This document shows positions 1-7,631 of a DNA stretch of 64,000 nt, in pieces. Each line of letters starts with the position of its first letter. Position 1 is the stretch's first letter. The stretch comes from Nostocales cyanobacterium HT-58-2 (lineage in GTDB: Bacteria; Cyanobacteriota; Cyanobacteriia; Cyanobacteriales; Nostocaceae): the NCBI GenBank assembly GCA_002163975.1, contig CP019636.1, forward strand, positions 7,710,942 through 7,774,941, given 5' to 3'. The notes beneath the pieces are model-generated. The model saw nothing but the letters and a program-made list of their open reading frames with translations. It was not told the DNA's origin and searched no databases. The position numbers and the translations under genes are program-made.

Positions 1-2
1 GT

Positions 3-149
3 GTCGTACCAATCAACGAAGAACTCATTGGTCTTCAACAGAAAGTTGCCGATAAATTTTATGATTTAAAACTGATTCCGAAAAAGATTGATGTACGAGA
101 GGCTATGTTAAAACCAGAACAATACGCCGCTTTGTCACCAAAAGTATAA
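3..149 (+). CDS. ssuA: SsuA-like sulfonate ABC transporter substrate-binding protein, C-terminal end only
   Basis: This is the last 48 codons of a periplasmic substrate-binding protein whose beginning lies left of the window. The visible tail contains LKLIPKKIDVREAM and ends EQYAALSPKV. It matches the C-termini of the three complete SsuA-like proteins at 5606, 7632 and 9790, which end with the same pattern of Lys/Pro-Lys-(Lys)-Ile/Val-Asp followed by a Tyr-x-x-(Leu/Ile)-(Ser/Thr)-Pro motif. SsuA proteins bind alkanesulfonates for the SsuBC importer. The assignment rests on this local similarity only. It is probably part of the sulfonate island that follows. A 10-bp hairpin lies 68 bases after the stop. 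Confidence 0.75.
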   Translation, partial: VVPINEELIGLQQKVADKFYDLKLIPKKIDVREAMLKPEQYAALSPKV

Positions 150-216
150 ATTGGTTGGTGGAGAGCGATGATCACTCTTTGGCGACTGGTGAGCCCAGTC
201 CTGCAGGATATGTCGC

Positions 217-240
217 AGAGACGTAGCATCCTACGTCTCT
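217..240 (+). terminator. Perfect 10-bp hairpin after the ssuA fragment
   Basis: The arms agagacgtag and ctacgtctct flank a 4-nt loop (catc). There is no T tract, so this may be an imperfect terminator or a dispersed hairpin repeat rather than a strong intrinsic terminator. It lies between the ssuA fragment and the nitroreductase gene. Confidence 0.4.
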
Positions 241-275
241 TCATGGGTTAACGTTCATTTCCATCTAAATGATTT

Positions 276-1097
276 ATGACAAATCCCATTGAGTTACTCA
301 ATCACCGTTACGGGAATACATCTGTGAATGCAGATATTCCTTGGAATGATAGCTTAACGACTCTGCTATCTCACCGTTCAATTCGCTCCTACCTACCAGA
401 CCCTTTACCGCCGGGAACTCTGGAAATTCTGGTTGCTGCGGCTCAATCTGCTTCGACTTCTTCTAATCTCCAAACATGGAGTGTGGTAGCAGTCGAAGAT
501 GCACAACGTAAGGAAAAGTTATCACAACTGGCTGGCAATCAAGCGCACATTCGCCAGAGTCCTCTCTTTCTTGTATGGTTAGCAGATCTGGCTCGCCTCA
601 CTTACATTGCTGAAAGTCGTGGATTGCCTCACGAAGGCTTAGACTATCTAGAAATGTTCTTAATGGCAGCAATAGATGCAACACTCGCAGCACAAAATGC
701 AACTGTCGCTGCTGAATCTCTCGGCTTAGGAACAGTGTACATTGGTGGGATACGGAACCGTCCAGAAGAAGTGGCAGAGGTTTTGAATTTACCTCCACAC
801 GTCTTTGCTGTATTTGGATTATGTGTAGGCTATCCCACTCCTGAGCAGGATGTCGCCATTAAGCCACGTTTACCACAGTCTGCTGTACTACACCGAGAAA
901 CGTATAAACTGGCAGAACAAGATGAGGCGATCGCCCAATACAACGAGGTAATGAAAGCTTTCTATGGTTCTCAACAGATGAATATTCAAAGCGACTGGTC
1001 GGAACATTCTGTCAAAAGAGTTGCTTTTGCTGAATCTTTATCAGGACGGCATCGCTTACATGAAGCTTTGAAAACTCTTGGCTTTCAACTGCGCTAG
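276..1097 (+). CDS. Nitroreductase / NADPH-dependent flavin oxidoreductase (NfsA/Frp-like)
   Basis: This is a 273-residue FMN-binding nitroreductase-fold protein, the usual length for the NfsA/Frp branch. It starts with the characteristic HRSIRSYLPD segment (residues 33-42), followed by SSNLQ (62-66), which helps to form the FMN site. GLGTVYIGGIRNRPEE (150-165) and a cofactor-proximal C-terminal segment with PRLP follow. Members reduce nitro compounds, quinones or free flavin using NADPH. In this island SsuD and the SfnB-like protein both need reduced FMN and no ssuE-type flavin reductase is seen, so this protein may supply it. That role is inferred from context. The ATG at 276 is the only well-placed start. 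Confidence 0.8.
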   Translation: MTNPIELLNHRYGNTSVNADIPWNDSLTTLLSHRSIRSYLPDPLPPGTLEILVAAAQSASTSSNLQTWSVVAVEDAQRKEKLSQLAGNQAHIRQSPLFLVWLADLARLTYIAESRGLPHEGLDYLEMFLMAAIDATLAAQNATVAAESLGLGTVYIGGIRNRPEEVAEVLNLPPHVFAVFGLCVGYPTPEQDVAIKPRLPQSAVLHRETYKLAEQDEAIAQYNEVMKAFYGSQQMNIQSDWSEHSVKRVAFAESLSGRHRLHEALKTLGFQLR

Positions 1098-1117
1098 TCA
1101 TAGACAATGGTTAGTGA

Positions 1118-1155
1118 TTAGTTGTTAGTTAGTCAACAATTCAACTAACAACTAA
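1118..1155. repeat. Perfect 13-bp inverted repeat of ttagttg/gttag heptamers
   Basis: The arms ttagttgttagtt (1118-1130) and aactaacaactaa (1143-1155) enclose a 12-nt loop in the spacer between the nitroreductase and SDR genes. Short heptamer-type repeats of this kind recur between genes across the window. Confidence 0.7.
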
Positions 1156-1184
1156 CATCCAACAACTAACAAATAAAAATTCAG

Positions 1185-1973
1185 ATGGATTTACAACTCA
1201 GTGGCAAAATCGCTTTAGTCACAGCAGCAAGCAAAGGTTTGGGTAAAGCTACAGCACGGCAGTTTGCCCGTGAGGGTGCAAAGGTTGCTATCTGTGCCCG
1301 CAGCGAGTTAGTTGAAAAAGCTGCTGCGGAGATTGAAAGTGAAACGGGTGTAGACGTTTTAGCAATACGTGCAGATTTGACCAAGCAAGAAGATGTAGAA
1401 CGAGTTATTCATGCCACTGTGGAAAAATTTGGCGGTCTAGATATCCTCGTTACTAATACAGGTGGTCCACCAGCTGGTACCTTGGATGATGTAGATCTCA
1501 CTGCTTGGGAAGCTTCAGTTAACTTGATTTTGCTCAGTGCTGTGCGCTTGATTAAACTCTCACTACCACATCTGCGCAAATCGTTCTCCCCAGCAATTCT
1601 CACAGTGACTTCATCGAGTTCCAAACAGCCAGTTCAAAATTTGATTTTGTCTAATTCTATTCGGTTGTCTGTGATTGGTTTAACAAAAAGTCTAAGTCGG
1701 GAACTGGGTAACGATAGAATCCGTGTCAACAGCATTTTACCTGGTTGGACGTACACAGAACGAGTTGAAGAAATCATAACAGCGCGTACTGCCAGGAATG
1801 GTAGAATTCCAGCAGATGAAATCGCTGATATCAATGCGACTGTACCACTGGGTCGTATGGGTAAGCCTGAAGAGTTTGCCAATGTCGCTGTTTTCTTGTG
1901 TTCACCTGCTGCTTCATATGTGAATGGAGTGATGCTGCAAGTGGATGGGGGACTCTGTCAGGGGGTACTTTGA
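1185..1973 (+). CDS. Short-chain dehydrogenase/reductase with non-classical active site
   Basis: This is a 262-residue Rossmann-fold SDR. The cofactor loop TAASKGLG (13-20) and an NTGG motif (91-94, in place of NNAG) are clear, and the C-terminus has PLGRMGKPEEFANVAVFL and YVNGVMLQVDGG as in 3-oxoacyl-ACP-reductase-like SDRs. The catalytic YxxxK is not present: after the Ser cluster (143-146) the equivalent segment reads SNSIR (156-160), so the Tyr and Lys are replaced by Ser and Arg. A branch of SDRs carries this substitution, so it need not mean a dead enzyme. The substrate is unknown. Position next to ssu genes suggests handling of carbonyl products from desulfonation, but that is a guess. 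Confidence 0.8.
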   Translation: MDLQLSGKIALVTAASKGLGKATARQFAREGAKVAICARSELVEKAAAEIESETGVDVLAIRADLTKQEDVERVIHATVEKFGGLDILVTNTGGPPAGTLDDVDLTAWEASVNLILLSAVRLIKLSLPHLRKSFSPAILTVTSSSSKQPVQNLILSNSIRLSVIGLTKSLSRELGNDRIRVNSILPGWTYTERVEEIITARTARNGRIPADEIADINATVPLGRMGKPEEFANVAVFLCSPAASYVNGVMLQVDGGLCQGVL

Positions 1974-2073
1974 TAATTTTAAAATCTTAGTAGCAGAACT
2001 GCTTTGCTTACCAACTTATAAAAGCATCTGAGGTAGGAGTAGCCATGATAATCTACCTCTATTTCTCATATCT

Positions 2074-2153
2074 CTTTTCTTAAAGTCAGAAAGTAGGTGA
2101 GTGATAGATAGCATAATTCATCTCTTCTTTTCTTAAAGTCAGAAAGTAGGTGA
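2074..2153. repeat. Two identical 27-bp direct repeats
   Basis: The same 27-bp sequence (cttttcttaaagtc followed by agaaagtaggtga) occurs at 2074-2100 and 2127-2153, with a period of 53 bp. No function is evident. Such iterons could bind a regulator or be the product of local duplication. Confidence 0.8.
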
Positions 2154-2669
2154 TAACTATCTGGGTAGAGGCATAATTCTTTGTTAACGCATAACCAAAT
2201 TTATGTATTGCAAAAATTCTTGAAGTTGGTATAGTTTGCCGCACTTGATATCAAAAGTCAAGCATATTTTAAATTTTTAGTTTTTACCTTTAAATTTTTA
2301 AAAGGATTTTTCAACCATACTTCAAATTGCTTTATCAAAGCTATATGAAAATATGGAATTTTAGCTTTACCTAAGACATTTTAAACCCTCCTTTAAAAGG
2401 GGAGTTTTTCACAAGATTTCTCTATCAGTTCTAAGTTTGCAATTTTTTACAAAATCTACTTGCCTTTATAGTGAAACTGTGCAAAATTAGTAGAAATAAT
2501 ATACGGCAACCTTATCAAATTACCGTACTTTGTTTTGACTCTACTAGTCTTCAGGCAAACAAGGGTGCGAATACTTTTACAACGCTTACTCGGCTACGCT
2601 ATTAGCCCACAAGCCCTCAGTAACTTCTAGGGTGAATACTGTTAATTAGCGTATCAACAAGGTCAACTA

Positions 2670-2797
2670 AAGTGATGAAGTTTGCTGTACGAGGTTTGAT
2701 AAATGATCTCTCACTAGAAAATCTCTCTTTTTCAGCCTTTATCCTTCATCACTTGAGTCTTTCTTATTACCTCTTGCACAACTCAAGGAATAAGAAG
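2670..2797 (+). promoter_or_regulatory. Candidate structured leader upstream of ssuB
   Basis: An 11-bp perfect inverted repeat, aagtgatgaag (2670-2680) with cttcatcactt (2744-2754), overlaps a second pairing, cttgagt (2752-2758) with actcaag (2781-2787). A third pairing is ttcttatt (2761-2768) with aataagaa (2789-2796). The first and second helices compete for 2752-2754, and the second and third would form a pseudoknot-like crossing. This could be a regulatory RNA leader for ssuB, 140 bases downstream. The pairings are seen directly. The function is inference. Confidence 0.3.
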
Positions 2798-2934
2798 CTA
2801 TGGTTTTAAAATTTACATATTCTTAAATAAAAACTGACACCTTAAGCATAGAGAATCACTGAAATTTGAACTATTTTATAACGAAAAGACAGAATTAAAT
2901 TGTAAAAAAATCAACATTTGAGGTTGTTTTTGAG

Positions 2935-3759
2935 ATGAGTTTAGAAACCCGTGGAACACATTTAAAACTCGAAAGACTAAGGAAATCCTTTGGAAAAAAG
3001 GCAGTTTTACAAGGCATAGATTTAGAAATCCAACCCGGAGAGTTTGTCGCAATTGTAGGTCGTAGTGGGTGCGGTAAGAGTACAATGCTACGCCTAGTTG
3101 CAGGACTAGACGCTCCCAGTGGAGGCAATGTTTATTTGGATGATAAACAATTTCATCGTCGAATTAATCCACAGGTGCGGATGATGTTTCAAGATGCACG
3201 TCTATTACCTTGGCAACGGGTATTAGCAAACGTAGAGTTGGGTTTGATAAATTCTCAATCTAAAGTGTATAGGCGGCAAACTGCTTTGCACGTCCTTCGC
3301 AGTGTTGGACTTGAAGACCGGGCTCATGAGTGGCCTGCTGTTCTCTCAGGTGGACAAAGGCAGAGGGTAGCTTTGGCAAGGGCTTTGGTTGGTAAACCCT
3401 CTTTGTTGCTTCTTGATGAACCTCTTGGCGCTTTAGATGCTCTAACACGTATTGAGATGCAACAGTTATTAGAAGATTTATGGAAAGACCAAAAATTTAC
3501 TGCTTTGTTAATTACTCATGATGTAGAAGAGGCAGTGGTTTTGGCAGATAGAGTTGTCTTGATTGAAGATGGTTTGGTAACAATGGATTATCACGTTTCT
3601 CTACCACGACCCAGAGCAAGAGGCAACCCAGTATTTGCACAAACAGTAGAAAAGATTTTGCAGCGCGTTATGGGCAAGCAAGAAGACAAGCCAGAAAGAA
3701 ATGCTCTAAGCCAGACGCCTCAAGGAAGCGATCGCGAATTTGCAGAAATTATCAATTAA
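2935..3759 (+). CDS. ssuB: Sulfonate ABC transporter ATP-binding protein
   Basis: This 274-residue ATPase belongs to the nitrate/sulfonate/taurine (SsuB/TauB/NrtD) group. Seen in order: Walker A GRSGCGKST (42-50), Q-loop MMFQDARLLPW (83-93), signature LSGGQRQRVALARAL (137-151), Walker B LLLLDEPLGALD (157-168) and the H-loop His in ITHDVEEAV (His195). It would energise import through SsuC (12058), which is separated from it by the binding-protein and enzyme genes. The DARLLPW segment after the Q-loop is typical of this family. The C-terminal 40 residues are a low-conservation tail. The ATG at 2935 is preceded only by a weak gag-like ribosome site. Confidence 0.88.
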   Translation: MSLETRGTHLKLERLRKSFGKKAVLQGIDLEIQPGEFVAIVGRSGCGKSTMLRLVAGLDAPSGGNVYLDDKQFHRRINPQVRMMFQDARLLPWQRVLANVELGLINSQSKVYRRQTALHVLRSVGLEDRAHEWPAVLSGGQRQRVALARALVGKPSLLLLDEPLGALDALTRIEMQQLLEDLWKDQKFTALLITHDVEEAVVLADRVVLIEDGLVTMDYHVSLPRPRARGNPVFAQTVEKILQRVMGKQEDKPERNALSQTPQGSDREFAEIIN

Positions 3760-3823
3760 CCTCTTTTTAGAAGCAGCGCTTACCACAAGCCCCTACCTAT
3801 TCACAACAGGAGAAAATTTGGTA

Positions 3824-5020
3824 ATGGTACAAATTTTAGAGGTAAAAGAGACTCAACAGTCCAAAGACTGGATTGCAATTGCATCTTCCCTCTCCAAAGA
3901 ACTTGCCGAAACTGCAGTTGAACGGGACATCAAAGCAGGGCTTCCAGATGTGGAAGTACAGCGACTGCGAGAAACTGGCTTGCTGCCTTTGATAGTACCC
4001 AAAGAGTATGGTGGGATTGGGGCAACTTGGGTACAAGCCCTAAAAATTGTTCAAAAACTTTCGTCATCAGATGGTTCTATTGGACAGTTGTATGGCAACC
4101 ATCTGAATTTAACTGCTTTGGCTCATGTTTCGGGAACACCAGAGCAGAAAGATAGATATTATCGGGAAACCGTTGAGAAAAACTTATTTTGGGCTAATGC
4201 CATCAACACACGAGATACTCGGTTAAAGATTCACCCAGATGGCGAAAATTTCCGCGTCAATGGTGTCAAGAGTTTTGGTACAGGTATTGCAGTTGCTGAC
4301 TTGCGAGTCTTTTCTGCCGTGCAGGATGGTGTCGAGCTGCCTTTCTTTTTTGTTATTCCCAAGGATAGAGAGGGTGTAGCTTCTCATCAGGATTGGGACA
4401 ATATTGGGCAACGGCGAACAGATAGCGCGACATTCGCGTTTGATAATGTTTTGGTATACAAAAATGAAATTTTGGGACCTCCTGATCCTCCTGATAGTGG
4501 TTTTTCTACATTTTTGGGAATCATCGCTCAGTTAACGAAAACCTATGTGTATTTAGGCATAGCCGAAGGAGCATTTGCCGCAGCAAAAGAGTACACTTCA
4601 AGCTTGACTAGACCTTGGATTACATCAGGGGTAGACACTGCAACAGCTGATCCTTATATTTTGCATAACTACGGGCAATTGTGGACTCAGCTCCAAGCTG
4701 CCATTACTCTAGCTGATCGCACTGCCGAACAGGTCCAGCAAGCATGGGACAAAGGTATAGAATTGACTCTCCAAGAAAGAGGAGAAGTTGCAATATCTGT
4801 GTTTGCAGCCAAAGCCTTTGCCACAAAAGTAGGATTAGACATTACCAGCAATATCTTTAACGTGACAGGAACTCGGTCTACAGCTACCAAATATGGTTTT
4901 GACCGTTACTGGCGGGACTTACGTACCTTTACCCTTCACGACCCCATAGATTACAAATTACGAGATATTGGCAATTGGGTATTGAACCAGGAGTTACCAA
5001 TTGTTACGCAATATTCCTAA
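3824..5020 (+). CDS. Acyl-CoA-dehydrogenase-fold flavin monooxygenase (SfnB-like)
   Basis: This 398-residue protein has the acyl-CoA dehydrogenase fold. The N-terminal helical domain carries LRETGLLPLIVPKEYGG, the middle domain has WANAINTRD and NGVKSFGTG, and the C-terminal domain has TGTRST and GFDRYWRDLRTFTLHDP. The HDP near the C-terminus is typical of the SfnB/DszC/DnmZ branch, which uses reduced flavin and oxygen rather than oxidising acyl-CoA. In sulfur-scavenging clusters these enzymes act on sulfones or sulfonates. The reading frame is open upstream to 3740, overlapping ssuB. The ATG at 3824, with aggag 11 bases before it, is preferred. The exact substrate is not predictable from the sequence. 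Confidence 0.8.
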   Translation: MVQILEVKETQQSKDWIAIASSLSKELAETAVERDIKAGLPDVEVQRLRETGLLPLIVPKEYGGIGATWVQALKIVQKLSSSDGSIGQLYGNHLNLTALAHVSGTPEQKDRYYRETVEKNLFWANAINTRDTRLKIHPDGENFRVNGVKSFGTGIAVADLRVFSAVQDGVELPFFFVIPKDREGVASHQDWDNIGQRRTDSATFAFDNVLVYKNEILGPPDPPDSGFSTFLGIIAQLTKTYVYLGIAEGAFAAAKEYTSSLTRPWITSGVDTATADPYILHNYGQLWTQLQAAITLADRTAEQVQQAWDKGIELTLQERGEVAISVFAAKAFATKVGLDITSNIFNVTGTRSTATKYGFDRYWRDLRTFTLHDPIDYKLRDIGNWVLNQELPIVTQYS

Positions 5021-5037
5021 TAGAGCAAGAGGGAGCG

Positions 5038-5055
5038 GGAGGAAGGTTTTCCTCC
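5038..5055 (+). terminator. 7-bp hairpin just after the SfnB-like gene
   Basis: The arms ggaggaa and ttcctcc enclose a 4-nt loop, 17 bases after the stop codon. There is no T run, so it may stabilise the 3' end or be a weak terminator. Confidence 0.35.
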
Positions 5056-5151
5056 TGTAAACTGCTGGCTGACTCATAACTACCTCTTCATGTGGGTTTT
5101 CCACTCCCTTAACTCTTTTCAAACTTGCCTCCTACCAATTGCTCTCCTTTC

Positions 5152-5183
5152 GTCAGGTGGGTAACTGCGACGGCTCACCTGAC
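5152..5183 (+). promoter_or_regulatory. 8-bp stem with 16-nt loop in the long spacer before ssuA
   Basis: The arms gtcaggtg (5152-5159) and cacctgac (5176-5183) are perfectly complementary around a GC-rich loop. It stands alone in an AT-rich spacer, too far from either gene to be a simple terminator. It may be part of a leader RNA or a dispersed repeat. Confidence 0.3.
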
Positions 5184-5383
5184 TTTCCCTCTTAAACTTT
5201 GCTCCTTAAACATTCCAAGTATCAATTGCTCATAGCTTTCATAGGTGCAAACTAGCTTCTTTTCCTTACTCTCCTGACAATGGGGTGGTTCCTATCTACC
5301 CTATTTCCTCCGTATAAGGAAAATTTTAAATACCAAAAAAACATGAAAAATGACTCATTTTCGGGTTAGATAAAAAACAAGTT

Positions 5384-5524
5384 ATGCTGAGAAAATTCAA
5401 TAAATTAAAAAATTATAATCAAATATTTCCGTATTTTTTGGTCGCTCTTATGGCTTGCCTGTTAGTGTGGATGCTTGCTTTAACAGGAGATTATGAATAT
5501 ATGAACTTATACAGCGGAACATAA
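5384..5524 (+). CDS. Small single-span membrane protein, 46 residues (candidate)
   Basis: This short frame from the ATG at 5384 to the TAA at 5522 encodes a basic N-terminus (MLRKFNKLKNYNQ). One hydrophobic span of about 19 residues follows (residues 15-33, FPYFLVALMACLLVWMLAL), then an acidic/aromatic tail ending YEYMNLYSGT. Basic-in, hydrophobic, acidic-out is the usual layout of a small bitopic membrane protein. It sits 82 bases before an ssuA gene in the same direction. No good Shine-Dalgarno site precedes it, so translation is uncertain. I recognise no family. It could also be the tail of a lost membrane protein. Confidence 0.45.
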   Translation: MLRKFNKLKNYNQIFPYFLVALMACLLVWMLALTGDYEYMNLYSGT

Positions 5525-5605
5525 GTTTTAAAGCCAAGCATAAAGCCTGTTTTATTTGTTCAATTCTGCTGGAATTAAACATTTTTTTGTGAGAAGTGAG
5601 ATAAT

Positions 5606-6673
5606 ATGCATTTGAAAAAAAAGTTTAAATTAACTCGTCGTTCTTTATTATTTACAGTTGGCTACTGCTTGGTATTATCTACAACTCTGTTCAGTTGCAC
5701 GACATCACAGCAGACAACAAAACAAACGACTCAACAGCAAATAGCTACACCCAATAGCACTGAGAGAAAAGTGGTGCGTATTGTGCGTTCAAAACAACTC
5801 ACAGCTCTAGCAGTTTTAGAAAAGCAAAAGACTTTAGACAAAAGATTAGAACCTTTAGGTTTTAAGGTTGAGTGGCCAGAGTTTGCTGCTGGACCACAGC
5901 AGCTAGAAGCCCTGAATGCAGGTTCACTAGACATCGCATTAACTGCAGAGTCACCTCCAGTATTTGCCCAAGCTGCCGGAACAGATCTTGTATATTTGAC
6001 TGCGGTATCTTTTGATGGCAAGTCCATCTCGCTTTTAGTTCCAACCAACTCTTCTGTTAAAAGTGTCAAGGACTTAAAGGGCAAAAAAGTTGCTTTCCAA
6101 AAAGCATCTATTGGTCATTATCTTTTAGTAAAAGCACTGGAAAAAGAAGGGTTAAAATTGAGTGATGTAGAGTCAGTTTACCTACCACCACCTGATGCTA
6201 ACGTGGCTTTTAGTCAAGGAAAGGTAGATGGCTGGTTCATTTGGGAGCCCTTTGTTACCAGAGCAGAACAAAAGAAAATTGGTCGTGTGATTGTGGATGG
6301 TAGCCAGTTGAGAGATACGGGTAATTTCTACTCAACATCACGCAAATTTTATCAGTCTAACCATGAAGTGATTAAAATCTTTCTTGAAGAGCTACAAAAA
6401 GCAAATACCTGGTCTAAAGAGCATCCCAAAGAATTAGCACAGTTACTTGCTCCTGTCACTCAACTTGATGTACCTACTCTAGAAAAAATGCATGACAAGT
6501 ACGATTTTGAACTACGACCAATTACCGAGCAAGTTATTAAAAAGCAACAAGAAGTTGCAGATATGTGGTACAGCCAAAAGTTGATTCCTAAAAAGGTGAA
6601 TGTCAAAGATGGATTTTTGACACCCGAAGAGTATACCAAAATCACTCCTCAAGAAGTGCTGGCTAAACAGTAA
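5606..6673 (+). CDS. ssuA: SsuA-like substrate-binding protein, predicted lipoprotein
   Basis: This 355-residue binding protein belongs to the aliphatic sulfonate family. The N-terminus is a charged stretch, a hydrophobic segment and a lipobox-like LFSC (28-31), so the mature protein may be lipid-anchored at Cys31. The rest shows family hallmarks: GSLDIALTAESPPVFAQAAG, DLKGKKVAFQKASIGHYLL, and WFIWEPFVTRAEQ in the ligand-cleft region. It would deliver sulfonates to SsuBC. The other two complete paralogues carry a Sec-type and a Tat-type leader instead, so the three are exported or anchored differently. A run of ttatcag heptamers follows the stop codon. Confidence 0.88.
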   Translation: MHLKKKFKLTRRSLLFTVGYCLVLSTTLFSCTTSQQTTKQTTQQQIATPNSTERKVVRIVRSKQLTALAVLEKQKTLDKRLEPLGFKVEWPEFAAGPQQLEALNAGSLDIALTAESPPVFAQAAGTDLVYLTAVSFDGKSISLLVPTNSSVKSVKDLKGKKVAFQKASIGHYLLVKALEKEGLKLSDVESVYLPPPDANVAFSQGKVDGWFIWEPFVTRAEQKKIGRVIVDGSQLRDTGNFYSTSRKFYQSNHEVIKIFLEELQKANTWSKEHPKELAQLLAPVTQLDVPTLEKMHDKYDFELRPITEQVIKKQQEVADMWYSQKLIPKKVNVKDGFLTPEEYTKITPQEVLAKQ

Positions 6674-6755
6674 TCAGTTATCAGTTATCAGTTATCAATA
6701 TAAAAAAAGAACTGATAACTGCTCACTTGAACACTAAATTTTGAATTGCTTAATT

Positions 6756-7619
6756 ATGCCTACATTAGCTTTAACAGAATTTAAAATCACTCACCTCAAT
6801 GCACCTTTGGGATCTGAAGTGACTGGGTTAGATGCAAGCCAAGCTGTTGCACCTGAGGTGATATTAGAACTCAAACAAGCTTTGCGTGATCGCCACATTT
6901 TAATTTTCAAAAATCAAAATCTAACTGATGAGCAATTTTTGAACTTTGCTTTTTACTTTGGCTCACTTTTTGTTCCACCAGATGATATCCCAGTGCTTGC
7001 TTCCGAACCTGGAGTCACGCCTGTTGTGATTCCAATTTCCAATGTTGATGGTGGTTACACAGGTACTCGAGAAATCGCTTTCCACGCTGATCATCATTGG
7101 ACTCCTTACCCTTCAAGTGGCTCGCTGCTGTATGCTCTTGAAGTACCTCCTGAAGGAGGAGATACATATTGGTTAAATCTGAATTTGGCATACGAGACGT
7201 TAGATGAGTCAACCAAGCAACGAATTGCTGACTTGAAGTTGATTACGTATAACCCGTTTTTGCGAGATCCCAACGCACCAAGATCCAAATACCGTCTTGA
7301 TAAGAGTATTCCCCTGATTAGCCCTGTCTTCCCCCATCCTTTGGTTCGGACTCATCCCGAAAGTGGTAAAAAGATTCTCTACTTAGGCATTTCCACTGAA
7401 GTCGAAATTGTTGGTGTAGATCCGCAAGAAGGAGCAGAACTGATTGAGCAATTAAGAGAGCATCTCAATCAACCTCGATTCTACTACCAACACAAATGGT
7501 CTGTGGGTGACATTGTTTATTGGGATAATCAAGCCACCCTGCACTACCGTCAAGCATTTGCTCCAAAGTATCGACGAGTGATGAAGCGCGTCAGCCTTGC
7601 AGGTAGCCGTCCATTTTGA
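6756..7619 (+). CDS. TauD/TfdA-family Fe(II)/2-oxoglutarate dioxygenase
   Basis: This 287-residue TauD-like enzyme hydroxylates taurine, alkyl sulfate or other sulfonates next to sulfur so that sulfite or sulfate is released. The iron ligands are visible as HAD (His110, Asp112) and the distal His263 in DNQATLHYRQAF. The 2-oxoglutarate Arg is at about 274 (RRVMKRVSL). The domain begins with PLGSEVTGLD, as usual. The frame is open from a TTG at 6741, but the ATG at 6756 gives the expected N-terminus and is used here. It lies between two ssuA genes and just 12 bases before the second, so the two are probably co-transcribed. TauD versus AtsK substrate choice cannot be decided. Confidence 0.87.
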   Translation: MPTLALTEFKITHLNAPLGSEVTGLDASQAVAPEVILELKQALRDRHILIFKNQNLTDEQFLNFAFYFGSLFVPPDDIPVLASEPGVTPVVIPISNVDGGYTGTREIAFHADHHWTPYPSSGSLLYALEVPPEGGDTYWLNLNLAYETLDESTKQRIADLKLITYNPFLRDPNAPRSKYRLDKSIPLISPVFPHPLVRTHPESGKKILYLGISTEVEIVGVDPQEGAELIEQLREHLNQPRFYYQHKWSVGDIVYWDNQATLHYRQAFAPKYRRVMKRVSLAGSRPF

Positions 7620-7631
7620 GGTAGGTGGAAA

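Larger units (their letters stand above)
1974..2934. other. 961-bp gene-free spacer upstream of ssuB with repeats and possible leader structure
   Basis: I find no convincing ORF here. The left part holds two identical 27-bp direct repeats. At about 2188-2235 are short ends of the type accaaattta and gaagttggtata that resemble small palindromic repeat elements. The right part (2670-2800) contains several complementary segments that could fold into competing hairpins in a transcript running into ssuB. Confidence 0.6.

Noticed and set aside
2074..2153. Glutamine-riboswitch-like gaagtagg motif in the 27-bp repeats
   Set aside because: Only a few bases resemble the conserved core and the required helices are not visible.
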